Assembly (NCBI RefSeq): GCF_017744015.1
Contig: NZ_JAGHRA010000008.1
Span: 1 to 64,000 of the forward strand
Length of the DNA stretch: 64,000 nt
Direction: 5' to 3'
From: Paracoccus sp. R12_2
Lineage (GTDB): Bacteria; Pseudomonadota; Alphaproteobacteria; Rhodobacterales; Rhodobacteraceae
The notes beneath the pieces are model-generated. The model was not told the DNA's origin. It did not search any database and saw nothing but the letters and a program-made list of their open reading frames with translations. The number at the start of each line of letters is the position of its first letter. Within the stretch, counting starts at the first letter, position 1. Made by a program: the position numbers and the translations under genes. Of this stretch, positions 26,175 through 34,493 are shown one piece after another.

Positions 26175-27013
26175 GCGTTGTCTCCTTCTGTCCAGGATGA
26201 AGAGGGCGTTGCAGTCGCAGTGGCTGCAGGCCCCGAGATCGACACGGGCGCGCCAGCGTTGGTCGGAGTGGCCGCCGTCGGCGCAGCGGTCCCCGCCGCC
26301 GGCAGCGGTTGTCCGGGCGGTACCGTGCCCTTGCCCGATTCAGCCTTCGTTAACACGATGACCTTGGTCATGCTGTCGGTCTGATCGGCCAAATGGATGA
26401 TGTCCTGATTGAACAGCCGAATGCAGCCGGCCGAGGTTGCCTGACCGATCGAGGACGGGTCCATCGTGCCGTGGATGCGGTAATAGGTGTCGCCCCGATT
26501 ATTGTGCAGATACAGCGCCCGCGCACCCAGCGGGTTGTCCAGCCCGCCTTCGACCCCATCGGCCACGGGGCCATAGAGGTCGGGATTGTCGGCCAGCATG
26601 TTGTCGGTCGGCATCCATCTGGGCCAGTCGCGCTGATAAGGGATATGCGCCTCGCCGGTGAAGCCGTATCCCGCCGCACCTACGGCGACGGCATAGCGCA
26701 TCGCCTTGTCGTTCGGCTGCACATGATAGAGGTAACGCGCATAGGGATCGACAATGATCGTGCCGGGCTTCTGATCGGTCCAGTATTCCACCTGCTGACG
26801 GGCCTTGTCCTCGGACAGATACTGCATGGGCACGGCGTCGATCTGATGGCCATTGTCGTTCAGTGCGCCATACTTGGCCGCCGTCGCGGAACTGACGGCG
26901 GGTTGCTGTGGGGCCTCTGGCACATCCGGCCGGGGGTTCTGGTTCGTCTCACAGGCCGTCAGCGACAGGATCGCGGCGATTGCCAGGGCGGCTGTTCTTA
27001 GTGTCATCGTCAT
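26171..27013 (-). CDS. L,D-transpeptidase (YkuD domain), lipoprotein
   Basis: A 280-residue protein whose signal ends in a lipobox (ILSLTACETN), so it is probably anchored to a membrane by lipidated Cys. The YkuD catalytic segment reads YRIHGTMDPSSIGQATSAGCIRLFN, with the nucleophile in SAGC. A low-complexity, Ala/Pro-rich tail of about 50 residues follows. Its start overlaps the TlpA-like stop codon. It is the second L,D-transpeptidase of this region. Confidence 0.88.
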   Translation of the reverse strand: MTMTLRTAALAIAAILSLTACETNQNPRPDVPEAPQQPAVSSATAAKYGALNDNGHQIDAVPMQYLSEDKARQQVEYWTDQKPGTIIVDPYARYLYHVQPNDKAMRYAVAVGAAGYGFTGEAHIPYQRDWPRWMPTDNMLADNPDLYGPVADGVEGGLDNPLGARALYLHNNRGDTYYRIHGTMDPSSIGQATSAGCIRLFNQDIIHLADQTDSMTKVIVLTKAESGKGTVPPGQPLPAAGTAAPTAATPTNAGAPVSISGPAATATATPSSSWTEGDNA

Positions 27014-27819
27014 TCCTTCATGGCCTTCTCGATCATCTCGCTCAGCGCGGCGCGGGACACTTCGCCCGTTTGCGCCGCGACCAGGTTGCCACCGGCATCA
27101 AAGACAAGCGTCGATGGCAGGCCGATCGCGTCCAGCCGACCCATCAGCCGCTGGCGCGGGTCCAGCACCATGCCGTCGAAAGGCAGGTTCTCGCCCTGCA
27201 GGAAGTCCATCACCTGATCTGCGCGTTCGCCCTGATTGGCGAAGACGAAATCCACGCCGGGGCTGCCCGAGGCCAGATCCAACATCATCGGCATCTCGCG
27301 ACGGCAGGGCGGGCACCATGTCGCCCAGAGGTTCAGGACCACGGGCTTGCCGCGGCCCGCCAGTTGTTCGGTCCCGGCATCTAGGCCGATCAGATCCATT
27401 GCGGGCAGTTCGACCTGCGGGCGCGGCACTGCGATGCCGATCGCCTGTTGCGTCAGAAAGGCAAGCACCGCGCCGACGATCAGCGGCATCACAGCGGCGC
27501 GTCGCTGACGCAGCAACGCCGCGGCGAAAACTGCCATGCCGGCGACCCAGCCAGCGCGGGGCGAAAAGCCGCCCTGCCACAGTTTCAGCACGTCCTGCGG
27601 GTGGGACGCGAACTCGTCCCAGTTTCCCAGCACAAAGCCGAACCGCGCACCGACGATCCAGGCCAGCAGCGCGTAGCCCGCCCATCGCGCGGCATCCGTT
27701 CCCGGCCGTCGCTGCACCCGCGCCGTGATCTCGGCCGTCAGCAGGAACACAATGATTGCGGCGATCGCGGCAAGGCGTGCGCCGTCAAAGACCAGCGGCC
27801 CGATCGAGACGGTATTCAT
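27010..27819 (-). CDS. Lgt-like membrane domain fused to TlpA-type thioredoxin
   Basis: A 269-residue protein. The first ~130 residues have several hydrophobic spans (LAAIAAIIVFLLTAEITARV, ARWAGYALLAWIVGARFGFVLGNWDEF) that resemble the start of prolipoprotein diacylglyceryl transferase, although too short for a full enzyme. A periplasmic thioredoxin domain follows with LNLWATWCPPCRREMPMM (CPPC) and cis-proline IGLPSTLVFD. TlpA proteins reduce disulfides in the periplasm. The ATG overlaps the dsbD stop codon, so DsbD is the likely electron donor. Confidence 0.82.
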   Translation of the reverse strand: MNTVSIGPLVFDGARLAAIAAIIVFLLTAEITARVQRRPGTDAARWAGYALLAWIVGARFGFVLGNWDEFASHPQDVLKLWQGGFSPRAGWVAGMAVFAAALLRQRRAAVMPLIVGAVLAFLTQQAIGIAVPRPQVELPAMDLIGLDAGTEQLAGRGKPVVLNLWATWCPPCRREMPMMLDLASGSPGVDFVFANQGERADQVMDFLQGENLPFDGMVLDPRQRLMGRLDAIGLPSTLVFDAGGNLVAAQTGEVSRAALSEMIEKAMKE

Positions 27820-29666
27820 TGGCGCACCTTCCCGATCGAGGCCAGCATGTCTTCGGACCCCACCTCGCCGATCAGGCGGCTGCCAGACGCCTCGGACCGG
27901 GCGGCGTTCAGGAACACCATCGTCGGCGGACCAGCGGCTGCAAGCCGCCCCATCAGGGCCTGCGCCTCGGCGTTGAAATCGCTGACATCGATCTTGATCG
28001 GTGCCAGATCTTCCAGTGCCGCATTGACGGTCGGATCGGACAGCGGCCCGCGTTCGATGCTGCGACAGGTGACACACCAATCGGCGGTGACATAGACCAG
28101 CGCCGGTTTTCCTTCGGCCGATGCCAGCGCCTGATCCAGTTCATCGCTGGTCGTGACGCGGGCAAAGCTGAGGTCGGCGGCTTCGCTGACCGGGCCATTC
28201 CGGCTGGCCAGCGGCGCCAGCGGACGCAGCGGATCATCCGCACCCAGCGCAGCGCCGACGCCCTGCACCATGCCAGTGAAGGCCAGCATCATCCCCAGCG
28301 CGGCTGACAACCTGACACGAAAGGGCGATCCGCTGTCCAACCGGTCCAGCGCCCCCAGAAACACTCCGGTGGCAACCAGCAGCGCGGCCCACAGGGCCAG
28401 CATCGCGGGACCGGGCAGAACGCGCCCGGCCAGCCAGACCGCGAATCCCAGGAAGATGACGCCGAAGGCCTGCTTGACGCGCTGCATCCAGATGCCGCTT
28501 CGCGGCAGGATCCGCGGGCCGAATGCCCCCACCGCCAGCAGCGGCAGGCCCTGCCCCAGACCCAGGGCGAACAACGCGACCGCACCCAGAAGGACATCGC
28601 CCGTCTGCGCGATATAGATCAGCGCGCCCGCCAGCGGTGCGGTCACGCAAGGCCCCACGATCAGCGCCGAGGTAAATCCCAGACCGGCCGCGCCCGCCAC
28701 CGATCCGCGCCGGCCGGCGACCTGCCCCAGCCTGCGCTGCAATGTTGAAGGCATCTGCAGTTCGTAAAGGCCGAACATCGACAGGGCCAGCGCGACGAAC
28801 AGGATCGCCACCACCCCGATCGCCCATGGCGATTGCAAAGCCACCTGCAGATTGGCGCCCGACCATGCCGCGACGACGCCAAGCGCACCAAAGGCCGATG
28901 CCATCGCCAGAACATAGGCGCCGGTCAGCACCAGCCCGCGCCGCGCCGTCAGAGGTTCGCCTTGACCTGCCAGCATGCCCACGACGATCGGTACCATCGG
29001 CAGGACGCAGGGCGTGAAGGCCAGCAACAACCCGAAACCCAGAAATCCAAGGATCACGAGGGCATTCCCGCCGCGCAGGGCAAGTCCTTCGATCAGACCG
29101 TCGTCCTGGGCCAGTGTCAGATCGCCCCGCGCTGGGCCACTGTCCTGCGTCTCGCCGCCGGGTGACCATGCCGCATCGTCGGCCTGGCTGAAAGCGTTCG
29201 CGGCACCCTCGGGGGACGGCTCGCCGCCTGCGGATAGTCGCGTCACCGTGCCGTCAGTGCCCAGCCGCGCCATCTGCGGCGCGTAGCAGATGCCGTCCTG
29301 CTGGCAGCCCTGCCAGGTCAGCGTCACCGGCCCGTTCTGCGCGGGTAGGGTCGCCGCGACATCGTCGCGAAAGATCTCTTCGGGGCCGAAATACGGATCG
29401 TCGTGGCGTTCACCCCTGGGCAAATCCAGGGGGATCGCCGCGCCGTCCGCTGTTTCTGCGACGAACTTTCCCCGATAAAGGTAATACCCATCGGCGATCT
29501 GCCAGGACAGGGTTTGCGACCCATCATCAGACGGGGTGACATTCAGCGCAAAGGCGTCTTCAGGCTGCAAGGGCTGCGATGCTGCTTGCGCGGCGGCAAG
29601 AAGCCCGACCAGAGCGAGACAGGCCAGCAGCCCCGCGCGAAAAATGGGAAACAATCTCGTCATCAT
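27816..29666 (-). CDS. dsbD: thiol:disulfide interchange protein DsbD
   Basis: A 616-residue inner-membrane electron carrier with three parts: a periplasmic N-terminal domain with the cysteine pair WQGCQQDGICYAPQ, a membrane domain with eight or so spans (including TPCVLPMVPIVVG, GPCVTAPLAG) and a C-terminal thioredoxin domain with VTADWCVTCRSIE. It moves electrons from cytoplasmic thioredoxin to periplasmic partners such as the TlpA-like protein encoded next. It is divergent from the response regulator gene, with a CTTAAG box 24 bases upstream of its start. Confidence 0.92.
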   Translation of the reverse strand: MMTRLFPIFRAGLLACLALVGLLAAAQAASQPLQPEDAFALNVTPSDDGSQTLSWQIADGYYLYRGKFVAETADGAAIPLDLPRGERHDDPYFGPEEIFRDDVAATLPAQNGPVTLTWQGCQQDGICYAPQMARLGTDGTVTRLSAGGEPSPEGAANAFSQADDAAWSPGGETQDSGPARGDLTLAQDDGLIEGLALRGGNALVILGFLGFGLLLAFTPCVLPMVPIVVGMLAGQGEPLTARRGLVLTGAYVLAMASAFGALGVVAAWSGANLQVALQSPWAIGVVAILFVALALSMFGLYELQMPSTLQRRLGQVAGRRGSVAGAAGLGFTSALIVGPCVTAPLAGALIYIAQTGDVLLGAVALFALGLGQGLPLLAVGAFGPRILPRSGIWMQRVKQAFGVIFLGFAVWLAGRVLPGPAMLALWAALLVATGVFLGALDRLDSGSPFRVRLSAALGMMLAFTGMVQGVGAALGADDPLRPLAPLASRNGPVSEAADLSFARVTTSDELDQALASAEGKPALVYVTADWCVTCRSIERGPLSDPTVNAALEDLAPIKIDVSDFNAEAQALMGRLAAAGPPTMVFLNAARSEASGSRLIGEVGSEDMLASIGKVRQ

Positions 29667-29689
29667 GGAACAACCGCTAAAGACGCCTC

Positions 29690-29706
29690 CTTAAGCCGGG
29701 CTTAAG
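29690..29706. promoter_or_regulatory. candidate response-regulator box between dsbD and the two-component genes
   Basis: CTTAAGCCGGGCTTAAG, identical as a reverse complement to 25536-25552, lies in the 90-base divergent region. It would allow the regulator at 29757 to control dsbD and itself. Confidence 0.6.
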
Positions 29707-29756
29707 TTCGACCGACGAAAGCGTGAGCGTGACTGGAAAAGGAAAAGCCCGATAAG

Positions 29757-30425
29757 ATGCGATTGCTGATCGTTGAAGATGACCCCGTCCTGTCGGACGG
29801 CCTGTGCGTCGGCCTTGGCATGGCCGGATTCACGACCGATCCGGTTACGACACTGGACGATGCCCGCGTTGCGCTGCAGACCGGCGGTTTCGGTGGGGTG
29901 GTGCTGGACATCATGCTGCCTGACGGGTCCGGGCTGGAACTTCTGGCCGAACTGCGCGGCCGCGGCGACCGGATCCCGGTGTTGCTGCTGACCGCGCGCG
30001 ACCGGGTGCGGGACAGGGTCTCGGGGTTGGATGCGGGCGCCGACGATTACCTGGGCAAGCCCTTCGATCTTGACGAACTGGCCGCACGGCTGCGCGCCAT
30101 GTTGCGCCGTCACGAAGGCCGCGCCGCCGGTCTGATCGCCTGGAACGGACTCAGCCTGGACCCGGCAGCGCAGACCGGTCGCCTGGAAGACCGGCAACTG
30201 CATTTCTCGCGCCGAGAATTCGCCATTCTTCACGCGCTGATCGAACATCCCGGCCATATCCTGTCGAAATCTCAGCTGGAGGAACGCCTTTACGGCTGGC
30301 AGGAAGAGGTCGAAAGCAACACGGTCGAGGTCCATATCCACCATCTTCGGGCAAAGCTGGGGCGCGATTTCATCCGCACCGTTCGCGGGCTGGGCTATCG
30401 TCTGGCGGACGAAGCAGGCGCCTGA
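29757..30425 (+). CDS. OmpR/PhoB-family response regulator
   Basis: A 222-residue regulator. The receiver domain begins MRLLIVEDDPVLSDGL, the phospho-acceptor is Asp51 in VVLDIMLPDGSG, and LLLTARDRVRDRVSGLDAGADDYLGKPFDLDEL carries the conserved Thr and Lys. The C-terminal winged helix contains FSRREFAILHALIEHPGHILSKSQLEERLYG and VEVHIHHLRAKLG...IRTVRGLGYRL. Its stop overlaps the start of the histidine kinase (ATGA). Nearby CTTAAG boxes are its probable targets. Confidence 0.93.
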   Translation: MRLLIVEDDPVLSDGLCVGLGMAGFTTDPVTTLDDARVALQTGGFGGVVLDIMLPDGSGLELLAELRGRGDRIPVLLLTARDRVRDRVSGLDAGADDYLGKPFDLDELAARLRAMLRRHEGRAAGLIAWNGLSLDPAAQTGRLEDRQLHFSRREFAILHALIEHPGHILSKSQLEERLYGWQEEVESNTVEVHIHHLRAKLGRDFIRTVRGLGYRLADEAGA

Positions 30426-31756
30426 TGTCGATCAAGGTTCGCCTTTTCCTGATCCTTGCCCTGGCGACTGGCCTTGTCTGGCTGTCGGCCGTCCTTTGGA
30501 TCGAGGGATCGACGCGGTCCCAGGTCGAACAGGTGCTGGACGCGCGGCTTTCGGAATCCGCCAACATGGTCAGTTCGCTGATCTCGGATCACCGGATCGA
30601 GGTTGGCGATGCCACCCGCCGGCCCGCCACGGTCCCATTGCTGGGCAGCGGCGATTATTCGCGGCAGCTATCCTGCCAGATCTGGTCCCTGCGGGGCGAT
30701 CTGGTCGGCGCCTCGTCGGGCGCTCCGAAATCACGACTGGGTGCGAAAGACGGTTTCAGCACCTCTGTGATCGACGGCGAAAGCTGGCGCGTCTATTCGG
30801 TTCGCAATGATGATTTGGGCGTCACGGTCATGGTCGGGGACCGCATGACGATGCGCGACAACCTTGTTCATGACGTCGTGGCAGGACTTCTATGGCCTGC
30901 CCTGGTGATCCTGCCGCTGCTGGCCGCGCTGATCTGGGTCAGCGTCGGGCGTGGACTTGCCCCGCTGGAAGGTCTTGAGGCGGCGCTCCGGTCGCGAAGC
31001 CCGTCCGATCTCAGCCCTCTGCCCACCGGGCCGGCACCGCGCGAAATCCGGCCTGTACGCCGCGCGCTGAACAGCCTGTTTTCGCAACTTGAGCGCGTGC
31101 GCAGGACCGAGCGCGACTTTACCGCGTTCGCCGCCCATGAGTTGAAGACGCCATTGGCGGGGCTGCGCACGCAGGCACAGATCGCGCGCCAGGCAAAAGA
31201 CGATGCGACCCGCGGCAAGGCGCTGGCCGCGATCGAATTGTCGGTGGACCGGACCGACCGAATGGTGCGCCAGCTTCTTGACCTGGCAACCGTCGAGGGC
31301 GAGGAGACGCCGACCGAACAGGTCGTTCTGACGGAGCTCTGCGCCGAGATTTCGACGGCCCTGCGGCAGCCCATAGAAGCCCGTGCGGTGCAGCTGTCCT
31401 GCGACATTCCCGCCGGACTGGGGCTTTTCACCAACCGCTTTCTTCTGTTCGCCGCCCTTCGCAATATCGCCGAGAACGCCGTTCTCGCATCGCCGCAGAG
31501 CGGAACTGTCCGTCTTGCCGCGCAACAAGAGTCAGGCCGGGTGGTCTTTCGGGTGACCGATGAAGGGCCAGGCATCGATCCGGACGACCTGGCCCGCGTG
31601 ACCGACCGCTTTTTCCGCGGCCGCGCAACATCTTTCCAAGGCAGCGGCCTCGGCCTCGCGATCGCCGTCGCGGCCGCGAACAGAATGAACGGGACATTGA
31701 CGTTTCCGGCCTCCAAGAAAGGTCAGGCCGTGGAGTTAGCTGTCGCATTGAACTGA
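30425..31756 (+). CDS. sensor histidine kinase (QseC/TctE-like)
   Basis: A 443-residue kinase with a first span at residues 7-27, a periplasmic sensor of about 130 residues with one visible cysteine, a second span (LLWPALVILPLLAALIWVSVG), the H-box FTAFAAHELKTPLAGLRTQ and the ATP-binding N and G boxes (ALRNIAENAVLAS, VTDEGPGID, GSGLGLAIAV). It phosphorylates the adjoining response regulator. The signal is unknown; the gene set it neighbours suggests redox, copper or envelope stress. Confidence 0.9.
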   Translation: MSIKVRLFLILALATGLVWLSAVLWIEGSTRSQVEQVLDARLSESANMVSSLISDHRIEVGDATRRPATVPLLGSGDYSRQLSCQIWSLRGDLVGASSGAPKSRLGAKDGFSTSVIDGESWRVYSVRNDDLGVTVMVGDRMTMRDNLVHDVVAGLLWPALVILPLLAALIWVSVGRGLAPLEGLEAALRSRSPSDLSPLPTGPAPREIRPVRRALNSLFSQLERVRRTERDFTAFAAHELKTPLAGLRTQAQIARQAKDDATRGKALAAIELSVDRTDRMVRQLLDLATVEGEETPTEQVVLTELCAEISTALRQPIEARAVQLSCDIPAGLGLFTNRFLLFAALRNIAENAVLASPQSGTVRLAAQQESGRVVFRVTDEGPGIDPDDLARVTDRFFRGRATSFQGSGLGLAIAVAAANRMNGTLTFPASKKGQAVELAVALN

Positions 31757-31889
31757 TGCGGTGGATGCTCCCAAGCCAGCGGCTTATCGTATGCCATGAT
31801 GGATTCATCGGAACATAGCGGAGTCCAAATCGACCTCGCGCCCGACCATGCGGTTTGTGGACCTCGGCGACCAAGGAACAGCCCGGGGG

Positions 31890-32936
31890 TCAGTCGTCGC
31901 GATGCTTCGACGGGGCCGCTCCGGTGGCCTTCTTGAACGCCCGCCAGAGGGCGGTGCTGTCCGCATAGCCAAGTTGCCGCGCGATCTCTGCATTGGTTGT
32001 TCTGCCTTCGCGCAATTGCGTCCGCCCCAGCTCGAGCCGCGCCTCCAGAAGAAGCGCCCGAAGCGTCGTGCCTTGCGCAGCAAGCTGCCGCTGGAGGGTG
32101 CGCGGCGACAGGCTCAGTTCGTCTGCCACCAGCGTCAGGTTCACAGGCCGTTGGCCAAGATGCAGGCGCACCAGGCTGCGAACGCGCTGCATCAGGTCGG
32201 CGGCCTGAGGCCGACCCGAAAGATCCTTGAGATGGCGCGACAGGATCAGCAGGAGGTCGGCATCCTCCACCCTCAGCATCGTTTCGGCGGCCGCGAGGTC
32301 AAAGAACAGCCGATTCCCGGTTTCCCCGAAACAGACCCGCACGCCCAGCAGGCGTTCAAGAGTCGCGGCGTTCTCGGGAGGGGCATGTTCAAGATGCGCC
32401 TCGAAAGGACGACCATGTGCACCAAAGGCGTCACGCGACAGGGCGATCGTTGCAGCGATGGTATATTCGTTGTCCTGTCGCCGCGGCCAGAGGGCGGGAT
32501 CTTCCAGCCGGTAGGTCCAGACGAGGTGGCCGTCATACTCCTCCACCTGGATTGACGTGCCGTCCTGCCAAGCGCTGAGCATTGCGGCAAGTCGCCCCAA
32601 GCCCCGGCGCAGGGTGGCGGAGGCGCCGAAGACGAGGCCGACGGGGCCGAGATCCGCTGCCCGGAAGCCGGTTCCGACGCGTGCGCAAAGAAAGGGATCG
32701 CTGCAGGCTTCGGCGGATGCCTCGAGGAACGCGACGTAGCGCTTCAGCGGAATCTTGGAATACGGGTCCGCGACCATCGTACGGGTGAGCATGTTGCGCG
32801 ACAGCAGCCGGTCCGCCCGGGGTTGATGCTGATCCAGCACCGCCAGGATCGGCCGCAGGCTGGAAGCGCGGATCATCGGACTGCGCGGGCCGCTGCCGCG
32901 CGCTCGGGCATCCGTTGGCGCAAAATATCGAATCAT
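31890..32936 (-). CDS. AraC-family regulator, OruR/ArgR-like with arabinose_bd-type N-domain
   Basis: A 348-residue regulator from ATG 32936 (a TTG at 32951 would add five residues). The N-terminal ligand domain (RADRLLSRNMLTRTMVADPYSKIPLKRYVAFLEASA) is the type seen in OruR-like proteins. The C-terminal double HTH contains LTLVADELSLSPRTLQRQLAAQGTTLRALL and TNAEIARQLGYADSTALWRAFKKATGAAPSKHR. It is divergent from an amine permease operon and probably activates it. Confidence 0.88.
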   Translation of the reverse strand: MIRYFAPTDARARGSGPRSPMIRASSLRPILAVLDQHQPRADRLLSRNMLTRTMVADPYSKIPLKRYVAFLEASAEACSDPFLCARVGTGFRAADLGPVGLVFGASATLRRGLGRLAAMLSAWQDGTSIQVEEYDGHLVWTYRLEDPALWPRRQDNEYTIAATIALSRDAFGAHGRPFEAHLEHAPPENAATLERLLGVRVCFGETGNRLFFDLAAAETMLRVEDADLLLILSRHLKDLSGRPQAADLMQRVRSLVRLHLGQRPVNLTLVADELSLSPRTLQRQLAAQGTTLRALLLEARLELGRTQLREGRTTNAEIARQLGYADSTALWRAFKKATGAAPSKHRDD

Positions 32937-32983
32937 TGTCGCTTCCCGCAATTCGGATCACCCGCAGCATAATCTAAATTTCG

Positions 32984-33015
32984 TTTCAGATGAAATGAAA
33001 GCCGCACGAAGCGGC
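32984..33015. promoter_or_regulatory. operator-like palindrome and hairpin before the amine permease
   Basis: TTTCA-GA-TGAAA at 32984-32995 is a perfect inverted repeat in the divergent control region. GCCGC-acgaa-GCGGC at 33001-33015 follows and could fold in the permease leader. Both may be involved in control by the AraC-type regulator. Confidence 0.35.
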
Positions 33016-33041
33016 ATCAACATCGCCTCAGGGAGAAGAAC

Positions 33042-34490
33042 ATGTCAGCATCACAGGCCCGAGGTGCGGCCCCATCTGCCGCGCTCGCCCGCAACTCCAT
33101 CGGCACCCCCCATATCGTCTTCTTCGTCGTCGCCGCCGCGGCCCCGCTTGCATCGGTAGTCGGCGCCTCGCCCGCAGCCTTCGCCTTCGGCAACGGCGCC
33201 GGCGTGCCGGGCGTCTATCTGATGGCCGGGCTTCTGTATCTGGTCTTCTCGGTCGGTTTCACCGCGATGAGCCGGTCCGCAGGCTCGGCCGGCGGATTTT
33301 ATACCTATATCGCCAAGGGCCTTGGCCGCCCCGCCGGGGTGGCCGCCGCGCTGGTCGCGCTGCTCACCTACAAGATGATTCAGCTGGCCGTGTATGCGCT
33401 GTTCGGCATCTTCGTATCCGGCGCTTTGGCGGGGCTTGGCATCAACATGCCGTGGTGGCTGCCGACGCTGGCCATTATTGGGCTGATCTGGCTTTGCGGC
33501 GCGCGCAACATCGCCTTTTCGGGCCGGCTCCTGGGCATCTGCATGCTGGCCGAGATCGCCATTCTCTTTGCGCTTGACGTCGGCATCCTGATGCGTGGAG
33601 GAGGCCCCGAGGGCATCACCCTGACCTCCTTTGCGCCGCAAACGGTATTCGTGCCGGGGCTGGGTGCCGCGCTGGTTTTCGTGGTGGGCTCGTTCATGGG
33701 CTTCGAGGCCACCGCCATTTTCAGCGAAGAAGCCAAACGCCCCGAGCGGACCATCCCCCGCGCGACCTTCATCGCGGTGGCGCTTATCGCGGGCTTCTAT
33801 GCTTTTTCGACCTGGTCGATCACGCAATACTACGGGCCCGAGACCGCGCAGGCAGCGGCGCTGGAAGGTCTGGAGACGTTCTTCTTTGTCGCCGCCGCCG
33901 ATGTTCTGGGCCCCTGGTCGGTCACCACCATCGAGATCCTGCTGATCGTCAGCCTCTTCGCCTCGGCGCTTAGCTTCCACAACACGATCAATCGCTACTT
34001 CTTCGCCCTTGGCCGAGAAGGGCTGTTGCCCCGCAGCCTCGGCTCGGTCCACGACCGCCACGGTTCACCCCATCTTGCTGGACGCGCCCAGAGTCTCATC
34101 GCGGCGGCGCTTCTGGCAGCCGCGGTGGTGTCGGGGCTTGACCCCTATGCCGTCGTCTTCTCGTGGACCTCGGCGATCGCCGTGATCGGCATCCTCTCGG
34201 TGCAGATCCTGGTGAGCATCGCGATCATCGCATGGTTCCGGCGAAACCCGGCGGGTCTGGGCGCCTGGACCCGTGTCGCAGCGCCCGTCCTTTCGGTCTT
34301 GGGGCTCGGAACCGGCCTGGCGCTGGTCATCTTCAACCTGCCGCTTCTGGCGGGCACCGACAGCCCGATCATATGGAGCTTTCCGTGGCTTGTCCTGGCC
34401 GTCGGCCTGCTGGGTGCGACCTATGCCGCCTATCTGCGCACGCATCGCCCCGCCCTCTACGCCGCGCTTGGCGCCCTCACCGAGGCTTGA
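33042..34490 (+). CDS. APC-family amino acid/amine permease
   Basis: A 482-residue inner-membrane transporter with about 12 spans. The start is ATG 33042 with AGGGAG 10 bases upstream. TM1 contains the APC unwound helix pattern HIVFFVVAAAAPLASVVGASPAAFAFGNGAG, and EATAIFSEEAKRPERTIPRATF matches the cytoplasmic loop of amino acid permeases. The following oxidase, cupin and aldehyde dehydrogenase genes suggest import of an amine or polyamine such as putrescine. Confidence 0.88.
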   Translation: MSASQARGAAPSAALARNSIGTPHIVFFVVAAAAPLASVVGASPAAFAFGNGAGVPGVYLMAGLLYLVFSVGFTAMSRSAGSAGGFYTYIAKGLGRPAGVAAALVALLTYKMIQLAVYALFGIFVSGALAGLGINMPWWLPTLAIIGLIWLCGARNIAFSGRLLGICMLAEIAILFALDVGILMRGGGPEGITLTSFAPQTVFVPGLGAALVFVVGSFMGFEATAIFSEEAKRPERTIPRATFIAVALIAGFYAFSTWSITQYYGPETAQAAALEGLETFFFVAAADVLGPWSVTTIEILLIVSLFASALSFHNTINRYFFALGREGLLPRSLGSVHDRHGSPHLAGRAQSLIAAALLAAAVVSGLDPYAVVFSWTSAIAVIGILSVQILVSIAIIAWFRRNPAGLGAWTRVAAPVLSVLGLGTGLALVIFNLPLLAGTDSPIIWSFPWLVLAVGLLGATYAAYLRTHRPALYAALGALTEA

Positions 34491-34493
34491 TCC

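Noticed and set aside
30868-31716. Long minus-strand frame opposite the histidine kinase
   Set aside because: It is Arg/Ser-rich, has no plausible ribosome binding site, and the kinase on the plus strand has all family motifs.
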